Shown one piece after another: positions 35,377 through 52,900 of a DNA stretch of 64,000 bases. Origin of the DNA: Scatophagus argus (Eukaryota > Chordata > Actinopteri > Scatophagidae). The stretch spans positions 13,688,249 through 13,752,248 of the forward strand of contig NC_058514.1 of NCBI RefSeq assembly GCF_020382885.2, given 5' to 3'. The notes under the pieces are model-generated. The model saw only the letters and a list, made by a program, of their open reading frames with translations, was not told the origin of the DNA and did no database searches. Numbering within the stretch: the stretch's first letter is position 1; the number at the start of each line of letters is the position of its first letter. The translations under genes were made by a program, and so were the position numbers.

Positions 35377-36207
35377 ACAATGTGTTGACAAGCCTACTCT
35401 ATAAACCTACGGCATACGAATACAATACAGTCACATAAACTTTCCATCAATCGTCAGCATTTCTCTACCAGAAGTTGCCCTGCCATCTCCTGTGGTTGAC
35501 ATAAGCGTTGCTCCACTTCCTGTTAGACCAAAACAACATGCTTCTACCAGCTAAAATGAAAGTGAAATGAAAGATTTTAAATGCCATCTTTCTCAGTGGG
35601 ATCAACTCTTAAATATAAAGCAGAAAGTGAGTCAAAACCCTGGAAACCATGCTGGAACTTTCCTTACAAATCCAACAGAGACTAAACATTATGGGTGATA
35701 GGTGTCTGAGTTCTTACTTAATCTTTCAGAGTTTGATTACAGTGTACAGAGCTTCTTTTTAGTCCTAGAAATCCGGTTTGTATTAGAGCTAATTTAGCCA
35801 CCAGTGTAGAAACTATGGTAGAGAAGATGTTGAAGCAGTGATTTGTATTCCATCCTCATTCCCGCTGACCCCTTTAGGCAGTAAAAAAATCCTCTCCAGA
35901 AGCAATATGCCGCCGAACATGCAGATATGCCGATTTAGTTTCCTATTTAGTGAGCTGGCCTGAGAGCTATGGCTAAAGACAGCACGTGTATACGATATAA
36001 ACAACCGAGGTAATGCGGTACTGCTCCTTAATTTCCGGCCTCCTGGCGGTTCTTGCAGCGGCTGAGCAGACCTAAATAACTTGTGATGAGAGTTAAATTT
36101 ATACTGAGAGGCTGGCAGCTCAGCCTTCATCGCCAGCGGGGCTCCGCGGCCCGACCCTGTGTCCGTAAACGTTTTCTCTCCACAACACCGTCTGGCGTTG
36201 CGGCGTG

Positions 36208-40440
<4,233 letters not shown>

Positions 40441-40446
40441 ACTATC

Positions 40447-43400
40447 CTGTATGACAGCATTAAAAAAAAAAAACGCAAAAAACTTCAGCTTGTACACATA
40501 AGTTCAGTCACTGATTCTACTGGTCAGTTTAGCCATCATTTGGCTAAACTGACCTGAAAACCTCAACTAATTTAATATATTCAGGAGTTAAGTTTTCATT
40601 GTTGCTGCCTTACTTGGTTTGAAAGACCAGTGTCCTGATTAGCACTAGCATGTTTTCCGATTTTGCTTGTTATCCATTATTTCACAGTAACGATAACACT
40701 AGCCCCGTGAGCAGTCCATCACAGAGTCTCTATCTGCTGATTACCATCACTGAACCACTTTCTAGTCTGACTGGTTCTTTATCCTGCAATCGTTACTGAT
40801 GGCAACAGCAGCAGCTGCCCAGCAAAAGTGACACAGACTCGCTTTAAATATGCAGGCTCCCCAACACAATTGCATGAATCAGGAGTGTGACGACGACTAC
40901 AAGAACCCTCACAGGCTTACCACCCACTCACTGAGACACACAGACACACACACACATACAGCCATGCCCTAATGTGGTGGCTGACTATCGCACTATCGGC
41001 ATGTCTGCCCTCTACAATGTCTACAGAATGTCAATCAGCACAGGAAGTACCCACCTAACTGTTAACAACACTTCCTTAAAGTTAGGGGACAAGCAACAGA
41101 TTTTACAAAGAAAGTCATATTGAAGCATCAGAGCCTGAAATATGCTGACGCAAATGTGTTTCATTTGTCGTTCATTCATGTCGTCTTGCACATTTCTGTG
41201 TAATGAAGTCTTTTATTTAACGTGTTATTTTTTTTCCCTTTAGTGTAAAGGTAAACAAGCACTATCCTTTCTTACATTTCAATTAAGGAGCAGATCCTTA
41301 GACCTCATACCACCAGGAGGTTCCCACGTCAGATCCCTGGTACAAAAATATTCTCGTGACCCTAAAACAGGGACAAGGAATCATGTGCTGGGTGGTTCAC
41401 GGTCTGCAGGGTTTCATTTCAGGAACCCACCAGTAAAATCTCCACTTATCTACGTCAGTATGCATTCCTTTGCACATTTACATCGTCTTGGATAAAACTG
41501 AACTGACAAAGGACTATTCCAAACTGAGAGAAGACCAGCAGCTCGCCAACCGACTAGGCCTATCATTCATTTACAAGTACATCTCACACTAGAACAGAAC
41601 TTATCCACACTCTTTTATAAAACGATTCTTCTCTCCCACAACTACTTTCTCTATGAGGGCACATTGGGTTTAACTGAGATGAAGAAACACACACATACCA
41701 AGTGTGGTGGAGGTTTTCTGAATAAAACCAAACATTACTGATAAAATAAGAGACAGCCTGGACAAGAGCAAGCACAAAGATGGGAAGTTTAATTCCCTAT
41801 TTCTTACAGAATATTAACCTGAGCAGATTTTAAACATATTATGTAATAGACAAAAAGAGGAAGAGGAAGGATGTGGACATCATGAAAATGTTTCAGCAGT
41901 ATGCCATCAGAACAGACATGATTAGCTCACATGGAGATAAAACAGCCCTGCAGTCCAGAGATAGGACCAATGTTTCGTCTGGTTACCACTCCTTTTTCCG
42001 TCTTGGCCCCAACAATCCCATAACAGGAGAACTGGAGCAAAGGCTAAAATGATTACAGAAGTGAACATGCTGACTTTACCTGCAAGATACTTCCTGACTT
42101 CTGAGAAATCCAAAAAAAAAAAAATCACTGCATCACTGCTTGGTTTAGGGTGGAAGAAAGGGAAGATGGCAAATAAAAGTGTTGAGTTACCGAGGTCTGT
42201 ATAAATTGAAAGCAACACTTGTAGGAAGCTTAACTTAAAGGGACTCGCTGCCCATGAACAACAATCAAATGACAGTCTTGAACAACCACCAAGCAGCCTA
42301 ATCGCAGTTCCTGTGGTCTCATGTAGATCATATAATATTACGTTTTTGAGACGGTACACATCAGCTATGGTGGGATCATGTATGTGCCGGCTTCCATTGG
42401 TGCCACAACTGTTTGACACGGATGCACAATTCATCCATGGACTGCTGTTCGTTTCTGTCTACAAAGTGCCAATTTAGGTCACTCACAAGTGTGAATATGC
42501 TGGTAGTAGCTGTATTTTGATCAATTCTGGGGTATTCTGTGATGTATAGTGGAGCTGGGCGACACAGAAAATGTTAAGAAATTGAGTATAGTTGACAATA
42601 CTGCAAGGTGCATATTTTTCTGAACACAGCAGGTGAAGAGCAGTGCTATACAGGCATTTAATACTGAAAATCCTTGCTATCTACTGAAGCCTGTGTTTAC
42701 AAGGAATGTATTCAGTCTACTTTTACTGCTGCTTTTGGTCTCTACCAACTCCTGTGGGGAATATCAGGCTCTTTAGTGGCTCCACTATGCTCCACAAATG
42801 CTCCACTATGTTTACTAGCTAGCTGCCAACTTAGTCTATCTGTCACAGTTGCTTTTGTTGAGTTTTTTCACCGAAAACAACGGCCTCGTGCTGCCAAAAA
42901 TGACATTATGACAGTAAAGAGACTGAACCAGATTGGTTAAGCTGTGTGCCATTAAGCCAAAACAGTGTAGGATCTTACAATGTGTTTTAGTGGTCTGTGT
43001 AAAAACTTGAAAATTGCAAAGTATATGGAGAAAAAAAATCATCTAAAAGGTATTTAACCAACATTTACAATATAATAATACTATTATTACAGTTTTCCCT
43101 TTTCTTTCCATATTTCCACATCCACATTTGCTGTACGGAGCTGAAACTTTTTGCTTGTTTCCTCATCAAGGTGGAAAATGAAACATCATCAAAACTGTTA
43201 CACTGTGAGCTCGCAGCTCAGCCAGCTGGACCTTTAGCTCCGTCTGAAAAGGATCCCGTTTGGCTTGAAGTTAACCAGATCCACCCTTTTGCTAAACAAA
43301 CAAGGCTACACCACTCAGTCACAAGGAAGGCATTATTAAAGCAAGCTCACTGTGTGCAGACCTAAGCCTGTACTAAAACAAAAGACAGGGGCCAAAAATG

Positions 43401-45150
43401 GTAAACCAAAACTATCACCTACAGTTAAAGCATTTGGCTATAGTGACCATTTGTTTCAAAAATCAGATGTCATTTAGTCTTCTGACCAAAACCGTTCAAG
43501 GATAAGTTCACCCAAATGACACAAAACATATCTTATTTCCTACATACACAGATTTCTGTATTCATTTTTAATTAATAGCTGACATGCAAAGATCTTGTAA
43601 CTGTGGTCCATTTAGTGCTGTGTTTAAATGCCCAGCGTTGCAATCTGTCTTCGGGTTTTTCACTCTTTCACTTCAATGTAACATCGTCAACTGACACAGG
43701 AAGATGTGGGCACATATTGCTAGTGCAAACACAACGAACACAAAGGCACAACATAACAACATATCCCCTTATTTACAGTATTTGCAATATATTGAATCGT
43801 ATATCTTGTATGGTAATATTGTATCATATCACCAAATTCTTTCCAATATGCATCCCTACTCGACATATTAAAAAGAACTTGATGTCAACAAGTAATGATC
43901 AACGTTTCCTTCGAGAAAACAATGTCTCAGTTCCTCTGCATGACCAACAGTCCTCACGGCCTTTTTCATTGGTCAAAGATGAAAGACCAATGAACACTGC
44001 TGACAGCAAAGTCTATGGATAATCCATAGTTTTCTGCATGGGTAGATACTACATAGCCTACAGCAACAACATAACAAGGAAGCAATAATTCTGTTGGCAC
44101 GCTGTAATTTATTATCTATCCTGGCAGATAATGAGCTGAGAGTTAGACTCTTACCGGAAAATTTTTATCTTTTAAGTTTAAAGATTGTAATAAGATAAAA
44201 TCCAGGCAATGGATCTACAGTGTAACTTTTTTCTCCAGCTCTTGGATTTCTCAGTTTGGTGTGGAATTGTTGAGTTAATGTGTGTGTATGGAATTGCACA
44301 CACACACATTCAGAGGCACACTCCACCCTTTAAGGACTGTAAGTGACTGGACAGGAAACCCTTTCCGTCCTGAATGAAAGGGCTCAGTCACGACGCCTGA
44401 GAGAGGAATGGGGCACACACAAATGTGCACTCAGACACACACTCATACACACAGAAAAGCGGACAACAAAAAAAAACAACTATTTTTGTGTTGAAAAGTC
44501 AAAACATTATGCTAATGGAACTTCAAGGTGTCTTTCAATTGTTCAATCATATTTGTAACATTAAGTAACAAATTTGTTATAAAATTCTGTTCTGTTAAAT
44601 AAATGCTAAAGAACATCCATTCTAATTAAAAAAATATTTACTTTAAAAATAGTTGCAGTTATGTTGTCAATGTAGTTCAAATAAAAGGTGGACAAAATAA
44701 ATGTCAAGTGAATAACTCATTTTTTTTATGTCTAATAAGTAAAGTCACTGTCACGTTTTAAATCCAGTGTGATGAATTACTCACACTGACCTGCAGAGAT
44801 GCACCTGCATAGGCGAGCTATGTTAATACATTCATGTCTTGCCTCGGCTAAACAGAAACTTTTCGTGCCACCCTGTCAGTTCTCCGCTATCCGATAACCT
44901 CTGCAGCTGCTGCCCGGCACATGACGGCTAACAGTAGATAATATTCACTGATGAGACTAAGTTTAAAAATAATATTGGGTCAGCAAACACAAATGTTGGC
45001 TGACTTTGTTGCTGTGTTGCGTTAGCTAGCTATTTGGCAGCTATAACGTTATTCCCTTTGCGTCTGTCTGGCAGGTTCCATGACAGACACAAATAAAAAT
45101 TCGACAGCATAAAAATAAATAGTATTCTGCGGGAAATAATTTTCACCTAC
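40447..45150 (-). other. 5'UTR intron of stk38l
   Basis: A 4.7 kb stretch lies between the acceptor just upstream of the stk38l ATG and the donor at 45145-45150. The only identified content is the repeat at 42700-42845 and short CA-rich runs near 40928 and 44290. A 170-residue minus-strand open frame (41922-42434) lies here but shows no known domain. Confidence 0.5.
42700..42845. mobile_element. Degenerate copy of a common fish interspersed repeat
   Basis: TTTTGGTCTCTACCAACTCC, AATATCAGGCTCTTTAG, AATGCTCCACTATGTTTAC and TAGCTAGCTGCCAACTTAGT occur in this order, matching an abundant fish repeat remembered from other genomes. Boundaries are approximate and the family name is unknown to me. Confidence 0.5.
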
Positions 45151-45250
45151 CTCCGTGTCCTGCTCCAGAGTCAATTGTTGGCTTGCCGCCACCACACGAC
45201 CCAGGTGAAACAATATAAAGGTGTTTTTTCGTATTTTTCTGCCTAATATT
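45151..45250 (-). other. Predicted non-coding first exon of stk38l
   Basis: On the minus strand, GACACGGAG followed by gtaggt forms a good donor at 45150/45151. It suits the acceptor at 40447 just before the stk38l start codon. The exon's upstream end is not defined; about 100 bp is a guess. Confidence 0.4.
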
Positions 45251-45547
45251 TAGGCAGCTGACGGCTAGAGCCTCCAGTTATTGGCTACCCTTCAGAGGAA
45301 CTTATCAGCCCACACAGTAAACATCGCCAATATCAACGCCAAATCATAACAAAACTCCTCTGAGCCTGACTGCAAGCTAACACGTAATAATTTGAAAATA
45401 TTTTAAGGTCTTCATTTTACAACCTGACCTTCTTCTGTCTTTATCGCTATAAAATATGAAATAAGCAGCGATGCTTCCTAGGACCGTCGGGCTCATCAGA
45501 CGCTTCAGCGACGCAACGGAGTACCATTTGAATGACGTTAACAAGAA

Positions 45548-45635
45548 CCAATCACCGATGAAGAAAAGAACCAATGGTTTCCATTGGCCAACCGCATGTA
45601 GAATATACACGAGAATGACATGTGCATTAGCCAAT
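45548..45635 (-). promoter_or_regulatory. Cluster of four CCAAT boxes upstream of stk38l
   Basis: CCAAT occurs on the plus strand at 45548-45552, 45571-45575 and 45631-45635, and inverted (ATTGG) at 45583-45587. The middle two form a perfect stem, CCAATGG TTT CCATTGG. NF-Y binds CCAAT boxes, and clusters mark many TATA-less promoters. The cluster is about 300-400 bp upstream of the predicted stk38l exon 1. Confidence 0.5.
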
Positions 45636-45639
45636 GAGA

Positions 45640-47859
45640 AGATTTGAATCGCCCCGCAAGGGTTTTGTTCCAGGACGCAGGTTCATTTGGCTAGCAAGCA
45701 ATTGTAGCCATGAAAGAGTACGATGTAGCTACATTAGTTGTAAGCTTTGTTACATAATTTTATTGGTATGTGTAGTGCAATAATTAAATTAAAAAGGACT
45801 AATATTATCATGCTATATTTTGGATTAAATGACACAAACAACACTGAAATAATTAGTCCTTTCATATGCCAAATCAACTGCCACAGAGTACCTCGGGTCA
45901 TTAAGAGGTCACATTGAGATTAAAACTATAAACTACAGATTTTTTATGGCTTGAAAAAAAAAACGTGAATGATTTATGTTGAAATATCACCACTATACAA
46001 ATATGATGGTAAAACCGTATCCTAATCTGTGCCCCAAGGACTACTTTGCCAAGTGACAATATAGGATTTAATACTATTTATTTATAATAATTGTGATTTT
46101 TTTTAAAAAGATGAGTCCTATAGATATATCACCGCTACATTATAGGAATATCCTGACAAATATTTATATTCAAGTAGAATATTGGTATGACAGCTGCAGC
46201 TTGTTTTGAATAAATATATGGGGCACACTGTTTCAACTACACACTGCGGGTTATTTTTTACCATTTCAAAATAGCAATATAGAAATAGCATTAGAAACTG
46301 ACTTTTCCTCCCAAGGTCGCCTAGAAATGTATTCACCCTATCGGGAATGTTCCGTTTCCTCGTTCACTTGTGTCTATATGCTACAGGTCTGTAGGACAGA
46401 GAACAGGTGTATGCAGTAAAGAATTACCCAAATTACAGCTGAAAAATACAGGTAATAAAATCGACAACACTAGTAACACACGTTTGTTGATCAAAAGACA
46501 GTGGAAGGTAGTTCAGAGTTTCTGACATGAATCTCCTTATTTGGGCGGCTGAATGCTTTCACTGCTAGAGACATGATGTCAACGTGCACAGAGGTGGGTG
46601 TACATTGCTCACACGTCTGGGTGTGGTGTCCAACAGACAAGGCTGTTTTTATATTTCTCACATCAATGGGGCCCACTGAGTCATGACACAGCAACTATAT
46701 TTAGGTTTGGGCTATAAACTCTCTGGCCTGCAGCTTACACTTCACAAAGTTCAGTCCAAAACACACTGAGGCCCATTTTTAATGAAATCAAGACCACATG
46801 ATGACTGCTGTGTGAAAACAAAGTAACTCTAGCTTTATGTGATTTTTAAATGTTTTCCTATTCAGATTGTTTATTAGATTTGCGGAGCGGGCTCAGACGC
46901 TACTTTATCTGATTAAAAACAAAACAACCACATACTGGTGAGACATTATTATGAAGTTTCTGATTCAGTAAATCTGATCCGAGTCTGTTTGGGCTTTAGA
47001 AAACAGATGCATACAAAAAGGTCTTTTTCTTATCTTTAAGAGACTTCATATAAAAATGTTATGAGAGCTATTGGCGGCATAGCAATGCATTCATTTGGGT
47101 AGTTTATGCAATTCAAGCAGTAAAACTTCACAAAAAGCACAAAGAAGACCTTATGACCTCATCTGCATTTCTCAACTTTCTCACATCCAGTAATTGTCTG
47201 ATTTGTCATACTGAATCTTAAATAGTCCAAGCTTCCCAAATAAGAACAGCGTTAAGTCATCAGCAGCTCTCTTCCCTATTTCACCCCTCAGCAGATTGTC
47301 TTTAACTTATGAAATCCTCTCAAACGTCATGCAAGATGCTCAAACCTCAGCTTAGTTCCTAAAATCTTTGTGAAATTCTCAGCAGATTCTAAGCAAGTAG
47401 CACCAGCATGTTCCATTTCAGGTGTTGTGTATGGCTGATGCTCATATCTAGAATGGCAGAAAACAGCGGAATAAACCTCCAGTTATTGTTTACCGGTTAA
47501 ACAAACGAGAATGAAACACCGAGTCAAGGGTCACACGAGCCGCCGGTTTCTAAGAAGCAGAAGTGTTGTCATACTGAAAATGAGACCATTCTAACAAAAA
47601 CACTGAGTGCATCATTCATTAGATCATTTTGTCCCATTCATACTTCCTGTTCAGTCAACATCCACCATTTGTGAGCAGATGCACAGCAATATGTCATCAC
47701 AGCTGTTTGAGTAAGAATTGATGAAGGTGACAATAAAAATTCCATGCATTTTGAATATGAATTTAGCCCTTTAACAAACAGATTTTATCAGAAAACAATG
47801 AGAAAAACATCTGAAAAAAAATTGGCTGCTTGTTGGTGATTAAAGATACAAATGAAGTC
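45640..47859. other. Intergenic DNA between stk38l and med21
   Basis: AT-rich. No coding sequence, RNA gene or clear transposon was recognised. Confidence 0.4.
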
Positions 47860-48286
47860 TCCAAAGTATTTGTTGAAGCTTTATTAAAAAAAGACAATGA
47901 ACATCAGATATGGAGTTACAGTGAGCTGAGCAGACTGATAACTGAAGTGTGTTGTGAGGTACTCAGACACTCTAGGATTCATTCATAAATAAACAAAAAC
48001 AAGCTTAATCATTATACAACATATACATAAAACATAAAAAACTCAGGGTGAGCAGTCACACATTCAGATCACAGTCTTTTGGACTACCGATTAAACTGCA
48101 CCTAGCATTTTCCAGTATTGCTGTTATTATGCAACCAAATTATTTTTCCAGTGACTGTATGGCATCTCACATTTCCTTTATGGACACATTCGGCATATTT
48201 TGGGGTGTTTTGAGGCTTGCAGCTAATGTTATGTGATGAGGAAAAGGACAGAAAATTGTCCATAACTGCATCCCGTGCGCTGCGGG
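47860..48286 (-). other. 3'UTR of med21
   Basis: A minus-strand AATAAA (TTTATT on the plus strand at 47880-47885) lies about 400 nt after the med21 stop. Cleavage would fall near 47860. Confidence 0.5.
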
Positions 48287-51200
48287 TCAAGACTCAGACG
48301 GCGACGCTTGGCTCAGTGCTCCGTTGCGGGTGCGGAGCTGTGACTGGGCAATGTCAGCCAGGGCGCTCTGGATCTTCTCCAGCAGCATATCGCCACGGTA
48401 AACCACCTCCTCCAGTCGGGCTGCTGCCTCATGGTTCTCCTCCTCCAGCTGCCTCAGACTGGCGGCCTGACGAGAGGGCAGATTCATTTACAATGAAGGG
48501 TGTGCTTCAAATGACTGTTGTGATTAATGCAAATCAAGCTGTGGTGCAAACAGACGTTTAAAATGAGCAATGAAAAAGCAAACAGCACAGACCGTGAGCT
48601 TCAGGCCTTTTTCTAGTGCAAAAAAGGGGACATCCTTCATTCTAAAGCTTCATTGTTTCTGACAGGAGGTTCAGTGATTAACAACACACTCTCTCTTCAT
48701 CTTAACCAGTGCGCTGTTGGCAACCGACAATATGACAGTCTCTATGTTAAGTATTTAAGCCACAGGAAGTAGAGAAGCAAGAAAATGTTCCTGGCTGACA
48801 CTGAACCTCAGCACATGAAACCAGCTATGTACCACTTTGTTAGATTTAAGTGAGGAAGTACAGTAACCACTTCACTCCATTCCTGCAGCATACTGTCTTT
48901 AACTGATTAACAGTTGTATATTTGTGTTTGGATCAAGACAAAGCTGCATGTTAGTTATAACTGACTGATGGCTCTGAATGGAAAACATCACTTTTGTTTT
49001 TCCAAAGAAAAGAAAAAGCCTAAGACAAGACAGCTGCTGTGATGAGAGCCTCTCCTGACATTCTAGCCATGCATGTCTTTGATTCTCGCTTTCGTCCAAG
49101 TCTGTCTACAGAGCCTACGAACTACAGCAACGTGAACATGTTGTACAATCACAGACACACATCACACATCATGATGTACTGCAAAATCATTAGCTCTACA
49201 TCAGCGTGACACCTGCACAAACCTTTATTACTTTGAAGAGAAATGGTGAATTTGCATCATCTACATTAATAAGGATGAGACACTCTAAGTTTCAAGGTAC
49301 CAAGATTGCTGAATTTCTGATAAGACATTTTGACAAGTGCACAAATATTAAAATGATGGCTGAATTACATTTAACTCTTTTAGGGTAATGATACTGTGCA
49401 TGCTGGCTCACTGTTACACTTGAACAGAACAGAGCCATTGTTGATGTTTGCAACACCTGTGCTTCTCCTCTTATGTATATGTGTATTTCCAGTAAGGATG
49501 GTAAGTATGTGTTCCGGCTTGGTTCCTGGTAGAAATTATCAATAATGTTCTCATTTATTCTATTTACAACTTCTTTGAGCCTCATTATGATGTTTTGTTT
49601 ATGATTAACCTGTGACTTGGCTGCTGCCACATTGTAATCTCCCAGAGCAGCTAATATTTTGTTCTTCTTTAGAATGAGTGAGAATTCATAACACACACAT
49701 AACACCGATAGGGAGTATCTTCTGATTTCAAGAGAGGAGCCCAGCAGCAACAGTGTTGATCTTTCTGCTGTCATAATCTGAAGTTAACTAAGACAGAATT
49801 AAACTCTTGTCAAATAACTCCTGTCTACAGAAAGATGTCTGTGTTGGAAATGGCCACTTGCTGCACTGTGTGCTGCATTCTCTGACACTTTCCATTCTTA
49901 ACTTTTGAGTATGCAAATTAGAAATTAACTTGAGAGTCACCACTGTCATCCTTATCACGGACTGATGCTTAATATACCACGTTTTGGATTCCAGTTGATG
50001 AAGAGCTGGTGTAACTTCTAGCGGAAACAAATCTGTGCTCAAAATAGATAGGAATTCATACTCTATCCTCCACTCATATCACAGCATCATTTTTTTTTTT
50101 TATCCAGTTACCCCGCAGGGATCATTTGAGCTAATCTAATATAAGCTTCTATTTTCAGGCAAGGAATCAACACAGAAATAGCAGCAATTTTTAATCTCCA
50201 TTTAAACTATAGACAAAATAAGAAACAATTAATTAGAAACTGAATTACAGAGCTAATCAGAACCTCTAATTATACTAATAATACTAATTTCAACAACAAC
50301 AGTACATTTTCAGAATCTACACTGACTTACAGAAGATCTGAATCTTCCTCAAAGCCTAAAACCATAGTAGATCATCTGGTTGTTGGCTTTATACTCATGA
50401 GCAGATATCATTTTACTTCTCCGTGTTTTTCAGAGCAGTCAATGCAGGTAGCTGCACAAGTGTTCACCTGGCTCCCCCTGCTGACTGAAAGTTAGAAGTA
50501 CTAATTGGGTACTTTTTGGCTATTGGGTGTTTATTTTAGTTTAAGCAGAGAATCTGTCAGAGGAATGCATTGCAGTGGAAATGTGGAAAGTGCATGAATA
50601 CTATACACTGCAGAATGCAGTGGAAGGAACCCGTGAATGTGCTGACCTGCAGGGCTGCCGTGGACTCCTCACTGGGCAGAGAGTCGATTAATACATCCAC
50701 ATCTTTGGCTGTTCTGGCGATCAGAGCGGCAAACAGCTGGGCATATTCTAGGTAGGGATAAAAATTTGGAATTCTATTGTTACAAAAATCATGTTTCTCT
50801 GTAAATTTAAATTATGAACTTTTTTTTTTAAAGTTTATAACATTGTATTGTCCAAAATTATGTCAATAACTGGGAGGTAGAATATTGTGAGTAATTATGA
50901 ATTTGGGGATACTCTATCAAAATAGACAGATCATTACTAGATTGGTACATTAATAATATATCTTAAACCAGACAATGGTGAGAGGCAAGACATAGTGAAT
51001 GAAAAGACAGATGGGATTATGCTGTAAAACAAGAACAAATAAACCACCTTCGGTCGGGTTTGCTGGTTGATCTTTGTTGATTGCTGTTTGGATGTTACTG
51101 AACGAAGCTGGAGGCGCACACTGTTGCAGGACGCCGATGGCGTTACAAAACTGATCTGCAAGCTGGGCACACAAAACAGAACCGTTTAGATTACACTTCC

Positions 51201-51602
51201 AAGCAAGAAAGAGACTAGATGTTGACGCTGCCAGCCAACCGTTTGCGAGTTAGTAACACTGACTGTATGTACGCTAATGTTTAGTAACTACAAATCACTT
51301 CGAGTTTTCAATGTTGTAACACTGCAATACGACAGCAAATATTTCTGTGTGCGACAACGTTATAACCTAAAGCTGAATTTATTCGTGATAACGTTACAGG
51401 CCCCTGGTTGTTAGCTACCCAGTAACATAGTGATGTTTCAAAAGTTATTGAAGAAAATAGGATACTGTTTTTGCCTTAGCTTACCACCTTACAACTCGAC
51501 CAGTCAAAATATAGTTATTTTTTCTTTTGTTGTAATTTCAATATCCCAAAAATGCCTTACTGAATTAACAGCGTCTTGGAGCTGAGTTAGCCTGTCCGCC
51601 AT
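48287..51602 (-). CDS. med21: Mediator complex subunit 21
   Basis: Four coding exons, 51561-51602, 51048-51162, 50647-50747 and 48287-48466, join to 438 nt and 145 aa, one longer than the human protein as I recall it. The protein starts [14 protein letters not shown], continues [15 protein letters not shown] and [16 protein letters not shown], and has a helical C-terminal half ([37 protein letters not shown]). MED21 forms a coiled-coil heterodimer with MED7 in the Mediator middle module and works in RNA polymerase II transcription in the nucleus. It is intact, with strong conservation. The gene is divergent from fgfr1op2, and the start codons are 1.3 kb apart. Intron 3 is 2.2 kb and contains no supported gene. 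Confidence 0.96.
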
Positions 51603-52054
51603 AGTCTCTGTAATTATACCAAATAACGCAGTCTTGTCGCGAGAATGGCTTGATATCAGAAAACCTCGCGGGATTGGACGGTATCTTGGAAGCTTTGGGT
51701 TGCCTACCGTTTAGGGTTAGCTGTAGCCGCTTAAATAATCTCGAGACCGGCAAATAAGTGTTTAAATGAGCGTGTCAATCTACCGACATCTCCGCGTGCT
51801 TTGGAGTTGTATCGTAACCTCTACTTATTGGTTCTTGATGGGACTAATTAGCCTGTAGCTAATGCTAGCTACGAAATATCAACAGGAAGTAACAGACTAG
51901 CTTGCAATGTCCTGCACTTTGAGTTCTCCAGGTACTGCAATTTATTCTTTTATTTACTTCCTATCGTTAATTAGGAAGAACTGATTTGAATCCCAGTCGA
52001 CCAGTTCGACCAGCATGTCTGTAAGATTTGTGTGACAGGTTTACTGTGATAACG
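51603..52054. promoter_or_regulatory. Shared divergent promoter region of med21 and fgfr1op2
   Basis: The med21 start codon (51602, minus) faces the likely fgfr1op2 5'UTR exon. Two usable plus-strand donors end this exon at 51931 (CAG then gtactg) or 52054 (AACG then gtaagt). The interval has no TATA box and contains TCGCGAGA (51637-51644) and CTCGCGGG (51665-51672), half-forms of the TCTCGCGAGA motif of housekeeping promoters, plus an inverted CCAAT (GATTGG). Confidence 0.5.
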
Positions 52055-52900
52055 GTAAGTTGGCTCGTAAATTAGAAAAGACTTTGTTTGTACTGCTGGT
52101 AATTTTACTCTTAGTTAACTTTTAATTGTCTTTACGTTTAAGTTACTACGGCTAAGATAAATTTGGCATACTAGTCACTTAATACATTACTAACAAGGTA
52201 ATGTTAGCTTGAGCGAATTAGCTGACACAGCAGCTGTCATCCAAGGAGGTGCGACGAGGAGAATGGGTGTAGGGTTAACAACGAGCTAACTACATGGTGT
52301 TTTGGTTAGTGCTCTGATAAAGCTTGTCTTTTTTAAAACTATATTTTCGTCGTTGTCCTGAATAATTAGTGTTGGTTTTATTTACTTTAGTGGCTCTGAT
52401 TGGACATAAGCTATAGATACGTTTTACTTTGGCTTCTGTTACTGTCACGTCACTTAAGGTCAATAAGTGGTATAAATGAATACTTTAATGAGGCATAATG
52501 CGTTCTATCTAGTACCGTTTATTGCCTGAGATAAAAGAGTGATGGAAAAGCAAAGTGCAGACTTGTAAATGGCAGTAACGACGATGAAAGTTTCACTCCG
52601 TTTGACCATATTGATTTTGTACTTTAATGTTGAACTGATCATCAGAGAATGAAAGAGCACAAATTACCACAGCTTTTACCACACAATCTTAGAAATTTAG
52701 ATTTTGTTTGTCACTTCGCAATTAAGTGGATTAGGCTTTGGGCTAACCTAGTTTTTGCTTCACTGTAATGTCTTCCATCTCTAAATGGTAACATTGTCCA
52801 TTAATAAAGAGAGGGATGCCCTCTTTTCTATCCAAGGTAGAATACTTTTGTCGCTAATCCTTCATAGTTTGTTATAATGCTGACTTGTATTCTCTCAGGC
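52055..52900 (+). other. 5'UTR intron of fgfr1op2
   Basis: It lies between the donor at 52055 and the acceptor ending at 52898, two bases before the fgfr1op2 start codon. Nothing else was recognised in it. Confidence 0.45.

Larger units (their letters stand above)
27061..36207. other. Intergenic region between bmal2 (5' side) and stk38l (3' side)
   Basis: No protein-coding gene is supported. It should contain the bmal2 promoter at its left and the stk38l 3'UTR at its right. Candidate minus-strand AATAAA signals for stk38l exist near 33781 and near 31272, and I cannot choose between them. The stretch also holds the circadian element cluster (28262-28337), a GC-rich patch (about 28830-29020), three interspersed repeats and a (CA)n tract. 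Confidence 0.45.

Noticed and set aside
41922-42434. 170-residue minus-strand open frame in the stk38l 5'UTR intron
   Set aside because: Composition is not typical of a protein (low-complexity FFF and LLL runs over a poly(A) tract), no domain, and next to a known repeat. Considered non-coding.
45377-45634. 85-residue minus-strand frame with a small membrane-like segment (MSPTVLGSIAAYFIFYSD) and a possible donor after it
   Set aside because: It briefly resembled a TOM20-like anchor, but the start context is weak, no continuation exon was found, and it lies over the CCAAT cluster and its flank. Not supported.
49292-49774. 160-residue minus-strand open frame in med21 intron 3, with a second frame at 49788-50042
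   Set aside because: No recognisable domain, no good splice extension, and it lies wholly in an intron of a well-defined gene. Probably chance or an old repeat.
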